Shown piece after piece: positions 1 to 6,568 of a stretch of DNA of 11,891 bases. The DNA lies in NCBI GenBank assembly GCA_902796095.1, contig CADBNP010000306.1, positions 1-11,891 on the forward strand. The letters are read 5' to 3'. This stretch comes from an uncultured Aeromonadales bacterium (lineage in GTDB: Bacteria > Pseudomonadota > Gammaproteobacteria > Enterobacterales > Succinivibrionaceae). Each line of letters opens with the position of its first letter. Within the stretch, counting starts at the first letter, position 1. Below the pieces are notes generated by a model. The model was not told the origin of the DNA. It was given only the letters and a program-made list of their open reading frames with translations, and ran no database searches. The translations under genes were made by a program, and so were the position numbers.

Positions 1-272
1 AAAATTCTTACAGAAGGCATGGCAGCGCCTTTATATGCCCGTCCGCAGAACAGACAGAATTCCGCCGCCCTGTGAGAAAGTGCAAAAACTGAATTACGCG
101 CGGCTGTGATGACGGCGCGGAAGCAGGAACCCCGCCCCTTCATTCATGCGGAGCCTCGTCACTGACAGAACTTCTTCATGTCGCTTCTGTCCGGAGTCAT
201 GACCTGTCCGCAGGATTCTGTTAATATTCTTCTGTTTTGTTTCGGGGATCCGCAGACCGCTGATCCTGACGC
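1..272. other. Gene-free left edge
   Basis: No reading frame here can be supported. Short open stretches from the left edge in the three forward frames all stop by about base 110, and a minus-strand ATG at 18-20 has only six codons before the edge. The stretch lies downstream of the minus-strand SapA-like gene. The only terminator-like structure seen for that gene is a 5-bp CGCGC/GCGCG stem (97-101 with 115-119), followed on the minus strand by five T (84-88) after eight other bases. It is weak. No sapB-like gene follows within this stretch. Confidence 0.5.
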
Positions 273-1943
273 CTAAAGATGTGTCTCCGAAAAATCCAGT
301 CCGTTGTTAACGGCACGTTTCAGTCCCTTTACGTCCTGATGATAGATATAATAGTCACTGGCGAAGCTGATTGGGATCATCGGAATATCCTTCACCAGAT
401 ATGAATTCAGCTGTTCCAGATCCTCGATGGCGATATTCTTCATGCTGGTGAAGCGGTAGTGCTCCATAAGCTCGGTCAGTTCAGGATTGCAGTAGGCCGA
501 ATAGTTTGCCGCCGCCGGTTTTTTGCCGGTACAGTTGAAAGCCACGAACAGTTTGTAGAGCGGCATCTTCATCGGATAGACGTTTCTTGTCACTATAATG
601 TCGTATGCTCGCTTTGATACAAGCCTAGCCAGGTTTTTCGGATCTACCTCTCTGACTCTGGCTCTTATTCCCAGAGTGTTCAGATCACCTCTTATCAGCT
701 GGGTCAGTCTTGAAATGTTATATCCCATTTTGCTGTTGCTTCGCTCGATGTAGACATAGACGATACTGCTGCGGCTCAGCTTTCTTTTCACCTGCTCATC
801 CATGTTTTTAATGAGCGTTGCTATATCCTGATGGGGAATAGCGGAGGAAAAGGTGACGTCAAACGGAAGCAGGCTGGTGGGTATCATGGCGGAGTGAGGA
901 TAGAGAACGTTTCCGTACACCTCGTGGTTTATTGCGGAGGCGATCAGACTGCGCACCTTCCTGTTTTCCATCGGTCCCTTTGCGGTATTGAAGAAGATTA
1001 CGGTGGAATCATAGGTGTCGCTTCCCAGGATCCCGAAGTTGTAGCCTGCATTTTCATTTCTTGATACCGCCTTGCTGGGCTGGTTTGTTATCTGGCATTC
1101 TCCGGTTATCATCTTGTTCATTCTGCTGGCCTGGTTCGGGGTAATATCAATCACCAGCTTGCTCAGCTTCGGCATTTCATCAGTGTTCCAGTAATTTTTT
1201 GTCTGTTCAAGAGTTACGTAGTTGTTGAACTGGAAACCGGTTACCGTGAACGGACCGGTGCCGACAGGATGGTTTCTGAAATACTCCTCCTTCTGGGCGC
1301 TTTCCGGTATGGAGTCAAAAAACTCCCTGGACTGGATCACGCAGTTGGTGTTGGATATGAATTCCAGAAAATGGGTATTCGGTGCATTGAGAATGAAATC
1401 CACCGTATAGTCGTCTATTCGGTTGATTCGTCTGATAATCTGCTTGGCCTGTACAAGATGCCTGAAATCAAGAATGTCGTAGGATGCCTGGGTGGCGCTG
1501 CTTTCCTGGGTCTGCACTTCCTCGTAGGGATTGGTATAGTCCATGATGCGGTTGAAGGAGAAAATTACATCGTCTGCATTCATGTTTCTGAGGGGGTAGA
1601 ACCAGGATGTCCTCTGAAAGGTGACATTTCTTCTCAGAGTGAAGCGGTATACGGTCCTGTCTTCGGAAACGGTCCATTCCGAAGCTATTTCAGGATGATA
1701 GCGTCCTGTTGCAGGATCAAACCTGATGAGCCGGTTGAACACATTCTGGGCCACTGTTACGGAGGTTACATTGATTTCGTTGGAAATCGGATCAAGATTG
1801 GATATGTTGGCGTTGGAGCAGAAGATGATCCCGTTCTGTTTTATGTAGTCCTTTACGTACAGATCATCATGGTTGCACCCGCCTGACGTCAGAGCCAGGA
1901 AAGCCACAGGTACAAATTTTCTGCAGACACGTAACAAAAACAT
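273..1943 (-). CDS. sapA: SapA-like periplasmic peptide-binding protein (SBP family 5)
   Basis: A 556-residue extracytoplasmic solute-binding protein of the peptide/nickel family (SBP_bac_5), closest by recall to SapA, the binding protein of the SapABCDF peptide importer linked to antimicrobial peptide resistance. Residues 1-22 form a basic then hydrophobic leader. Cys23 could be a lipidation site, but the preceding SGG is an atypical lipobox, so plain secretion is also possible. Family signatures are the EW..S.D.T.YRF.LR stretch (89-104), the SapA-like FQRTSWF...RNMNADDVIFSFNR (109-132) and PVGTGPF (226-232). Length matches full-length SapA. No sapBCDF partner follows within 272 bases, so it is an orphan binding protein in this window. 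The start is the first ATG; the ribosome site is weak. A divergent gene lies 195 bases away. The family is certain; the SapA identity is likely; its ligand is not known. Confidence 0.82.
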   Translation of the reverse strand: MFLLRVCRKFVPVAFLALTSGGCNHDDLYVKDYIKQNGIIFCSNANISNLDPISNEINVTSVTVAQNVFNRLIRFDPATGRYHPEIASEWTVSEDRTVYRFTLRRNVTFQRTSWFYPLRNMNADDVIFSFNRIMDYTNPYEEVQTQESSATQASYDILDFRHLVQAKQIIRRINRIDDYTVDFILNAPNTHFLEFISNTNCVIQSREFFDSIPESAQKEEYFRNHPVGTGPFTVTGFQFNNYVTLEQTKNYWNTDEMPKLSKLVIDITPNQASRMNKMITGECQITNQPSKAVSRNENAGYNFGILGSDTYDSTVIFFNTAKGPMENRKVRSLIASAINHEVYGNVLYPHSAMIPTSLLPFDVTFSSAIPHQDIATLIKNMDEQVKRKLSRSSIVYVYIERSNSKMGYNISRLTQLIRGDLNTLGIRARVREVDPKNLARLVSKRAYDIIVTRNVYPMKMPLYKLFVAFNCTGKKPAAANYSAYCNPELTELMEHYRFTSMKNIAIEDLEQLNSYLVKDIPMIPISFASDYYIYHQDVKGLKRAVNNGLDFSETHL

Positions 1944-1974
1944 GATACAGCACCATAAAATCCAAATTTCTTTT

Positions 1975-2004
1975 ATTATAATGTAAAATAGGTCGGCGTG
2001 CTAA
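1975..2004 (-). promoter_or_regulatory. Candidate promoter for the SapA-like gene
   Basis: Read on the minus strand there is a -35-like TTAGCA (2004-1999, 4 of 6), an 18-base spacer and a perfect -10 TATAAT (1980-1975). Transcription would begin near 1968, giving a leader of about 25 bases before the ATG at 1943. The sequence ATTATAAT also gives a TATAAT on the plus strand (1977-1982), but no -35 was found for that direction. Confidence 0.5.
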
Positions 2005-2066
2005 TGGCTGGACTGGAGACCGTCTCCTTTTTCATTCTGCCTGACCTGAAACCGGTGCAGAATCCT

Positions 2067-2127
2067 CCTGCCGGCTGTCCGTGATGAAACCGCACGCCAG
2101 CAGGACTTTTGTTTTTGTTTGTTTTTT
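2067..2127 (+). terminator. Terminator- or attenuator-like hairpin before the family 3 binding protein
   Basis: CCTGCCGGC (2067-2075) can pair with GCCAGCAGG (2096-2104) with one mismatch across a 20-base loop. It is followed on the plus strand by a T-rich run (2107-2127, broken by single G). It sits just before the start codon at 2139, so if real it would attenuate a transcript entering that gene rather than end an upstream one. The loop is long and the stem imperfect. Confidence 0.25.
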
Positions 2128-2138
2128 GAATACTTAAG

Positions 2139-2954
2139 ATGTTTAACCGTATAGTTCGATTTTTTGTGGCCGCGGTATTTATGGCGGTATCCTTCTGTGC
2201 ATTCTCCAAGGATTTTTTTGTCGTTGCACTTCCTGTAGAGGGTCCGTGGAACTATTTTCAGGAGGATGGCGAGCAGCTGACCGGCATTGATATTGACATT
2301 CTCCGTGCCATCAGCCGTGAATCGGGCTATAAGTTTGAGTTCAAGCCAATGTCTCCATCAAGGGCCATGGCTGAACTTAAGAATGACAATATTGACGCCA
2401 TTGCCGGGGTCAGCAGCAATTTCGCCACTGTAAACGGTCTTCTCTTTACCAAGCCATATATGTCTGATATCAGTCAGATGGTTTATCAGAAGCCTGATGC
2501 CCAGAAGCCTGTAACCAAGTACAAGGATCTCTATACCCATGTGGTGGGCGTAATCCGCACCTTTTCCTATTTTGACGAACTTGATGACGATCCTCTTATC
2601 ACCAAGGAGTATTCTGAGGATCCGGAAATTCTTTTCGGCAAGCTGAACAGCGGCGAACTTGATACCGTGGTTGCCAGTGAATGGGAATCCGCCTACTACC
2701 TTACCACTCACAGTCTTCCTCTTCATACCTTTGTTCCGGCTTCGGTCAACCTGACAAAACACAGATATCAGACCGATCGTGTCATTGCCTTTGGCAAGGG
2801 ATTTGATCGCGGCGTGCTTAAGAAAATCCAGAGAACGATTATTGTGCTCAGTGAGGATAATATCATCAGTACGATTGTTGATTCCTACTGGTCAAAATTC
2901 ATGAATTCAAAGCCTGCCGCCGAAGGTGAAGGAGAGTCTGATTCCGCCAGGTGA
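2139..2954 (+). CDS. Periplasmic family 3 solute-binding protein
   Basis: A 271-residue secreted protein of the SBP_bac_3 type, which binds polar amino acids or other small polar ligands for ABC importers or sensors. Residues 1-23 are a signal peptide: basic N-terminus, hydrophobic core, likely cleavage after AFS23 before KDFF. The mature part has the usual family 3 landmarks, namely GIDIDILRAIS (49-59), a segment LKNDNIDAIAG (80-90) of the kind that precedes the hinge, and FTKPYM (103-108). Length is normal for the family. No lipobox is seen. No permease or ATPase gene is adjacent, so the transporter partner is elsewhere or the protein senses or scavenges alone. The start is chosen because the signal peptide begins there; the ribosome site before it is poor. 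The next gene begins 142 bases on. The family call is firm; the ligand cannot be told. Confidence 0.85.
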   Translation: MFNRIVRFFVAAVFMAVSFCAFSKDFFVVALPVEGPWNYFQEDGEQLTGIDIDILRAISRESGYKFEFKPMSPSRAMAELKNDNIDAIAGVSSNFATVNGLLFTKPYMSDISQMVYQKPDAQKPVTKYKDLYTHVVGVIRTFSYFDELDDDPLITKEYSEDPEILFGKLNSGELDTVVASEWESAYYLTTHSLPLHTFVPASVNLTKHRYQTDRVIAFGKGFDRGVLKKIQRTIIVLSEDNIISTIVDSYWSKFMNSKPAAEGEGESDSAR

Positions 2955-3085
2955 GTCCTGAATGCCGGCAGGTTCTTCGCAAGAGGAAAGACGGCTCTTT
3001 CTGATGATGTCCGGATCCGGAACTGTCCGGTGGAATGCACGGATGCAGTCTCAGTAATGACTCTCCGTGCCGCTGTTTTGTTTTA

Positions 3086-3091
3086 TAGAGG
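3086..3091 (+). promoter_or_regulatory. Ribosome binding site fixing the start of the first VWA gene
   Basis: TAGAGG lies five bases before ATG 3097. It favours that ATG over an in-frame GTG at 3067, which has no ribosome site and would add ten residues ahead of the VWA domain's first strand. Confidence 0.6.
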
Positions 3092-3096
3092 TTCGT

Positions 3097-3636
3097 ATGG
3101 AATATCTTCCTGTTTATTTCCTGCTGGATACCTCCGGCTCCATGCGCGGCGAGCCCATCCTGTCGCTGCAGAATGGTCTGCAGAGTTTTGTGTCCACCCT
3201 GATCAGAAATCAGTCCACCTTCGGCAGAGTTCTGGTGTCGGTGATAACCTTCGGAGACAATGCCGAAATGGTGGTGCCTCTGGTGGATATCAACAGCTTC
3301 AGCATACCAAAGTTTGAAATATACGGCTGTACGGCTCTCGGGGATGCTCTGAATCTGGTGGCCCAGGAGATAGACATGGAAACCAAGGTGGATGATTACC
3401 GCAACCAGTGGCGTCCTGTTGTCTTTGTGCTTACAGACGGCGAACCGACAGACAATTACAATGACGGTCTGTATGAACTGAGAAAGCGAAATATCGGCAA
3501 TCTGGTGGTGTGCATAGCAGGTCAGGGAGCCCACGTTTCGGATCCGTGGCTTATCAATTTGTCAGACTGCGTTACGAACCTTGATACTACAGACAGCAAT
3601 ACGCTGCTGACCTATATTCTGAATACGGCGGTATAG
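3097..3636 (+). CDS. Short VWA-domain protein, TerY/YegL-like
   Basis: A 179-residue protein that is almost entirely one von Willebrand A domain. All three parts of the metal-ion-dependent adhesion site are present: DTSGS (11-15), Thr79 in GCTALG (77-82) and Asp114 in LTDGEPTD (112-119). It should therefore bind a divalent metal and use it for protein contact. It resembles TerY and E. coli YegL, cytoplasmic VWA proteins encoded with a PP2C phosphatase and a kinase. There is no signal peptide or membrane segment. It is a paralogue of the next gene but lacks that protein's cysteine-rich C-terminal tail. It lies 456 bases upstream of the other three genes, on the same strand, so it may be a separate transcription unit. 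The domain is certain; its place in a TerY-P-type system is inferred from family and context. Confidence 0.88.
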   Translation: MEYLPVYFLLDTSGSMRGEPILSLQNGLQSFVSTLIRNQSTFGRVLVSVITFGDNAEMVVPLVDINSFSIPKFEIYGCTALGDALNLVAQEIDMETKVDDYRNQWRPVVFVLTDGEPTDNYNDGLYELRKRNIGNLVVCIAGQGAHVSDPWLINLSDCVTNLDTTDSNTLLTYILNTAV

Positions 3637-3747
3637 TCGGAAAAAACGGTTTCGTGCTTCTGTCAGGTAGTCGTAGCAGTACAGAATCCTGCTTTGTTTA
3701 TGCTTAAGTATATCTGACAGTGCCGTAAAACCATGTCCTTCATGGCG

Positions 3748-3776
3748 TGGATATAAGACATAAAATCAGGTATAAA
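3748..3776 (+). promoter_or_regulatory. Possible promoter for the second VWA / PP2C / kinase genes
   Basis: TGGATA (3748-3753, 4 of 6 to the -35 consensus), a 17-base spacer and TATAAA (3771-3776, 5 of 6 to the -10 consensus). The predicted start near 3783 leaves a 310-base untranslated leader. A second, poorer candidate closer to the gene is TTGTTG (4040-4045) with TATGAA (4063-4068), 17 bases apart. Neither is strong. Confidence 0.28.
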
Positions 3777-4078
3777 CTTTCCTGCCGGCAGAGACAGACT
3801 TCGCCTTTCTCAATGACGGCAAATCATGCCAGGGCACAGCCGCGGAGTCTGTGAAGTGGACCGTGCTGCCGGTCAGCAGCAGGAACCCGCCGGGAGCAGG
3901 CGGGAATCCCCCGTCTTCAGGCAGGGGACGACGTCAATAAATACGATCCGTGTGACAGACAGTATCGTCCGTATTTTCTGCGGTGCCGGGACTCAGATCG
4001 CCGGTTTCTGCAGCATCAGGCGGTTGCGGTTCTGACGGATTGTTGAATTTCATAGAACGGATTATGAAAAGATCCTGT

Positions 4079-4085
4079 GAGGAGG
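4079..4085 (+). promoter_or_regulatory. Strong ribosome binding site of the second VWA gene
   Basis: GAGGAGG sits seven bases before ATG 4093, the best ribosome site within the VWA / PP2C / kinase set. It confirms the start and suggests this gene is translated at high level. Confidence 0.75.
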
Positions 4086-4092
4086 ATAATAG

Positions 4093-5106
4093 ATGCGCAG
4101 ACTTCCAATTTATCTGGTCATAGACTGTTCCGAGTCCATGGTAGGAAAACCAATAAAATGCGTGGAGGAGGGCATAGCCACAATTATCAGGACTCTGAAG
4201 CAGAGTCCCTATGCTCTTGAAACAACAGTCCTTTCGGTTATAGCCTTTGCAGGAAAGTGCATAAAGCTTATCTCCATGGAGGAAATCTACCGTCTTACAA
4301 CCGTAAAACTTCCTATCGGCGGCGGAACATCTCTCGGCAATGCCTTCCGCATGCTTATGGATGACATTGACAAGTGCGTCAAGAAGAACACCTATGAGGA
4401 AAAGGGTGACTGGCGTCCGATTGTTTTTGTTTTTACTGACGGAAATCCGACTGATCGAACCGAGGATGTGGCCAAGATATGGCGTGAAAAATACGGTGAA
4501 TCCGTGCTTTGCGTGGCCGTCTCCAGCGGCAACAACCTTGATACCAAGATACTGAAGCAGTTTACCGACAATGTCTACATGCTGGAAAATACTGATCCGA
4601 AGTCTTTTGAGCAGTTCTTCGACTGGATTACCCAGTCCATCAATTCTTCAAGCCGTTCCGTATCAAGAAAGCGTCATGACGGCTCCTCCCTCAGTGTCAC
4701 CAATTCTGTGGTAAAGAAGGTGGATCAGCCGGACGGAGTTATTGTTGATGACAATTACATTGTGATCCTGTCCCGGTGTCAGACTACAAGAAACTACTAC
4801 CTTATCAAATATCAGAAGAGTCTTACCAATCCGTCAGCCTTCGAACTGGAGGGTGCATATCCTGTCGACGACAACTATTTTGCACTTTCCGCCGACGGAT
4901 ATGAAAATCTGAGAGTTAATACCGACCATCTTTTCGGTCATCCGACGTGTCCTATCTGCGGCAATGAAAGTGCCATTGGAATCTGCAGCTGCGGCGGTGT
5001 CCTCTGCGTCAAGAACAACCAGATCAATGTGTGTCCGCACTGCGGCAAGAAATCCTATTTCGGCTCGTCTGATGTGGGTGTGGATATCAATCGAACTATC
5101 GGATAA
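4093..5106 (+). CDS. TerY-like VWA protein with C-terminal zinc-binding domain
   Basis: A 337-residue protein with an N-terminal VWA domain (about 4-180) and a cysteine-rich tail. The metal site is complete: DCSES (11-15), Thr79 in GGGTSLG (76-82) and Asp116 in FTDGNPTD (114-121). A linker rich in Ser and Arg (183-200) leads to a mainly beta region (about 205-275). The tail then has CPICG (286-290), CSCGGVLC (298-305) and CPHCG (314-318), seven Cys in a pattern like the TerY-C metal-binding domain. TerY proteins belong to a module in which a VWA protein works with a PP2C phosphatase and a Ser/Thr kinase. Here the phosphatase gene follows after 27 bases and the kinase after that, so the three are likely co-transcribed. 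The protein is probably the scaffold, or a substrate, of the pair. No secretion signal is seen. The domains are firm; the role is inferred. Confidence 0.88.
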   Translation: MRRLPIYLVIDCSESMVGKPIKCVEEGIATIIRTLKQSPYALETTVLSVIAFAGKCIKLISMEEIYRLTTVKLPIGGGTSLGNAFRMLMDDIDKCVKKNTYEEKGDWRPIVFVFTDGNPTDRTEDVAKIWREKYGESVLCVAVSSGNNLDTKILKQFTDNVYMLENTDPKSFEQFFDWITQSINSSSRSVSRKRHDGSSLSVTNSVVKKVDQPDGVIVDDNYIVILSRCQTTRNYYLIKYQKSLTNPSAFELEGAYPVDDNYFALSADGYENLRVNTDHLFGHPTCPICGNESAIGICSCGGVLCVKNNQINVCPHCGKKSYFGSSDVGVDINRTIG

Positions 5107-5133
5107 TGCCGTTTTTTATCAGGGTTTTGATTT

Positions 5134-6558
5134 ATGAGTGATTTTTCGGTTCATAGCAGTGAACTGGATCTTGCCGGAACTGATGAGATCATGCAGAACA
5201 ATGTCTGCGTGGCCCTTGAGTCTCTGGATGAGGATCCGGATGATACCGAGGATGACAAGACCAGCTCCAATATAAAGGTCTACAATCTTCTGCGCGGCAG
5301 GGTTGCCGATCGCAAGGCCAAGTCGCCGTCAGCCAATGACGACATGATGCTTTTCAAACTTCTTGCCCTCAACGAGCTGGAACAGGCGATAGTCAACATT
5401 TCCTATTATTTTGATGTTCGCACGATAATCCCCGAGTCAGCTCTCGGCTCCTTCAAGATCACCGGACTGGAGGAGGCGGGGCTGCGGTACAATTCCGAAA
5501 CCTGCATTATCGAGGGTGTTCCGAACCATCTGGGGACCTTTCAGATCGGACTTCAGTTTAATCTCAAGGGTTCTCCCTTTTCCAAAATGATCAATCTGAA
5601 TGTCATCACATTGTGGAAGGATGTAGATCCGCCGGAGGATCTGATTTTTCCGAAGAGCAATACTGACAGTCAGTCTCTGGTAGTGGATATCTACAAGAGC
5701 CGCAATCTGAAAAATGTTGTGGCTGCCAGCACCAGAGGACGATCCCATGCCTATGACGGAAAGCCCCGGGATGATGATTTTAAAATTTTTTTTGACAAGC
5801 CCACCGGGTGGTATGTCTGTGCCGTTGCTGACGGTGCCGGCTCCTCCAGATATTCAAGGGAGGGCTCGAAAATTCTGACTGAGGAGATAGAGAGAGTTTT
5901 TCTTAAAACCTTTGCCGAAACCACCTTCAGTGATGACATGCAGAAGGTTGTGGATGACTACGGCAGGGACTGTGATGACGACAAGTTCTACCGGGATTCC
6001 ACTGAGCTTATGGTGAATCCTCTCAGAGAGGTGATTACAAGTTCTCTCATGAGGTATGAAAATCTTACGGAAGAGGTACCTCATTCAAAAATTGCTGATT
6101 TTTCCACTACATGTCTGATTTCAGTTTTTAGAAAGATACGCAAGTTCTGGATTATCTGTACCTACAATGTAGGTGACGGAGCGATTTCGCTGGTGAACAA
6201 CAGGGACGGCTATGCAGCCGTTCTGTGCAATCCGGATGAGGGCAAGTATTTCGGTGAAACGAGATTTATCACCTCGGATGGTATTACGGCGGAGGAGAAT
6301 ATCCGCGGCCGCGTTCTGATTAATCTTGTCCGTGATTTTGACGCGCTGATCCTCATGACTGACGGTGTCAGCGATCCGAAATTCGAGTCGGATCGCAATC
6401 TGCATGATTCCCGCAAGTGGATTCAGTTCTACCGGGAGGTCTCGAGGGATGTATCTCTTTACGGCTGCAATGACGATATAGAAAAGCAGCTGCTTTCATA
6501 CCTGGATTTCTGGTCTATCGGAAATCACGACGACAGAACTCTTGTAATAGTTTATTAG
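5134..6558 (+). CDS. PP2C-type Ser/Thr phosphatase with N-terminal Ig-like domain
   Basis: A 474-residue phosphatase. Residues 1-70 are acidic and low in complexity (EDPDDTEDD, 33-41). Residues about 85-160 look like a He_PIG-type Ig-like domain, with GL.YN...CIIEGVP..LGTF (116-136). The PP2C catalytic domain covers about 195-474 and keeps the metal-binding acids: Asp215 after RGR...KPRDD, Asp233-Gly234 in VADGAG, Asp348 in VGDGA, Asp410 in LMTDGVSD and Asp467 in HDDRT. The Thr-Thr pair at 325-326 also fits. It should be an active metal-dependent phosphatase, opposing the kinase encoded 10 bases downstream. No signal peptide or membrane segment is present, so it is cytoplasmic despite the Ig-like domain. 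E. coli YegK is a simpler relative. ATG 5134 is preceded by AGGG nine bases upstream. Catalytic identity is firm; the Ig-like call is moderate. Confidence 0.87.
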   Translation: MSDFSVHSSELDLAGTDEIMQNNVCVALESLDEDPDDTEDDKTSSNIKVYNLLRGRVADRKAKSPSANDDMMLFKLLALNELEQAIVNISYYFDVRTIIPESALGSFKITGLEEAGLRYNSETCIIEGVPNHLGTFQIGLQFNLKGSPFSKMINLNVITLWKDVDPPEDLIFPKSNTDSQSLVVDIYKSRNLKNVVAASTRGRSHAYDGKPRDDDFKIFFDKPTGWYVCAVADGAGSSRYSREGSKILTEEIERVFLKTFAETTFSDDMQKVVDDYGRDCDDDKFYRDSTELMVNPLREVITSSLMRYENLTEEVPHSKIADFSTTCLISVFRKIRKFWIICTYNVGDGAISLVNNRDGYAAVLCNPDEGKYFGETRFITSDGITAEENIRGRVLINLVRDFDALILMTDGVSDPKFESDRNLHDSRKWIQFYREVSRDVSLYGCNDDIEKQLLSYLDFWSIGNHDDRTLVIVY

Positions 6559-6562
6559 GTGA
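6557..6562 (+). promoter_or_regulatory. Kinase ribosome site overlapping the phosphatase stop
   Basis: AGGTGA overlaps the phosphatase TAG stop (6556-6558) and ends six bases before the kinase ATG at 6569. This fits translational coupling of phosphatase and kinase. Confidence 0.6.
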
Positions 6563-6568
6563 TTTGAG

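Larger units (their letters stand above)
3637..4092 (+). other. 456-base gap between the two VWA genes
   Basis: No convincing gene. An open stretch at 3826-4035 has no ribosome site and its 69-residue translation is Arg/Gly-rich with no recognisable fold. A weak stem AGCAG/CTGCT followed by TTGTTTAT (about 3676-3703) could be a feeble terminator for the first VWA gene. The small palindrome CCATG-TCCTT-CATGG (3731-3745) precedes a candidate promoter, which would leave a leader of about 310 bases before the second VWA gene. The length is unusual for an otherwise compact locus and may hold a regulatory leader or small RNA. Confidence 0.4.

Noticed and set aside
1269..1886. 205-codon plus-strand frame opposite the SapA-like gene
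   Set aside because: It is fully antisense to a gene with clear family motifs; the translation matches no family.
3010..3021. 12-base palindrome TCCGGATCCGGA upstream of the first VWA gene
   Set aside because: Single copy with no promoter next to it; could be an operator but nothing else supports it.
3067..3096. GTG start ten codons upstream in the first VWA gene
   Set aside because: No ribosome site; ATG 3097 has TAGAGG five bases upstream and begins at the VWA first strand.
2899..3534. 211-codon minus-strand frame opposite the first VWA gene
   Set aside because: Overlaps the full metal-site motifs of the VWA gene on the other strand and shows no family pattern itself.
3826..4035. Plus-strand open stretch of 69 codons between the VWA genes
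   Set aside because: No ribosome site, Arg/Gly-rich translation without fold-like pattern, consistent with chance in G+C-rich DNA.
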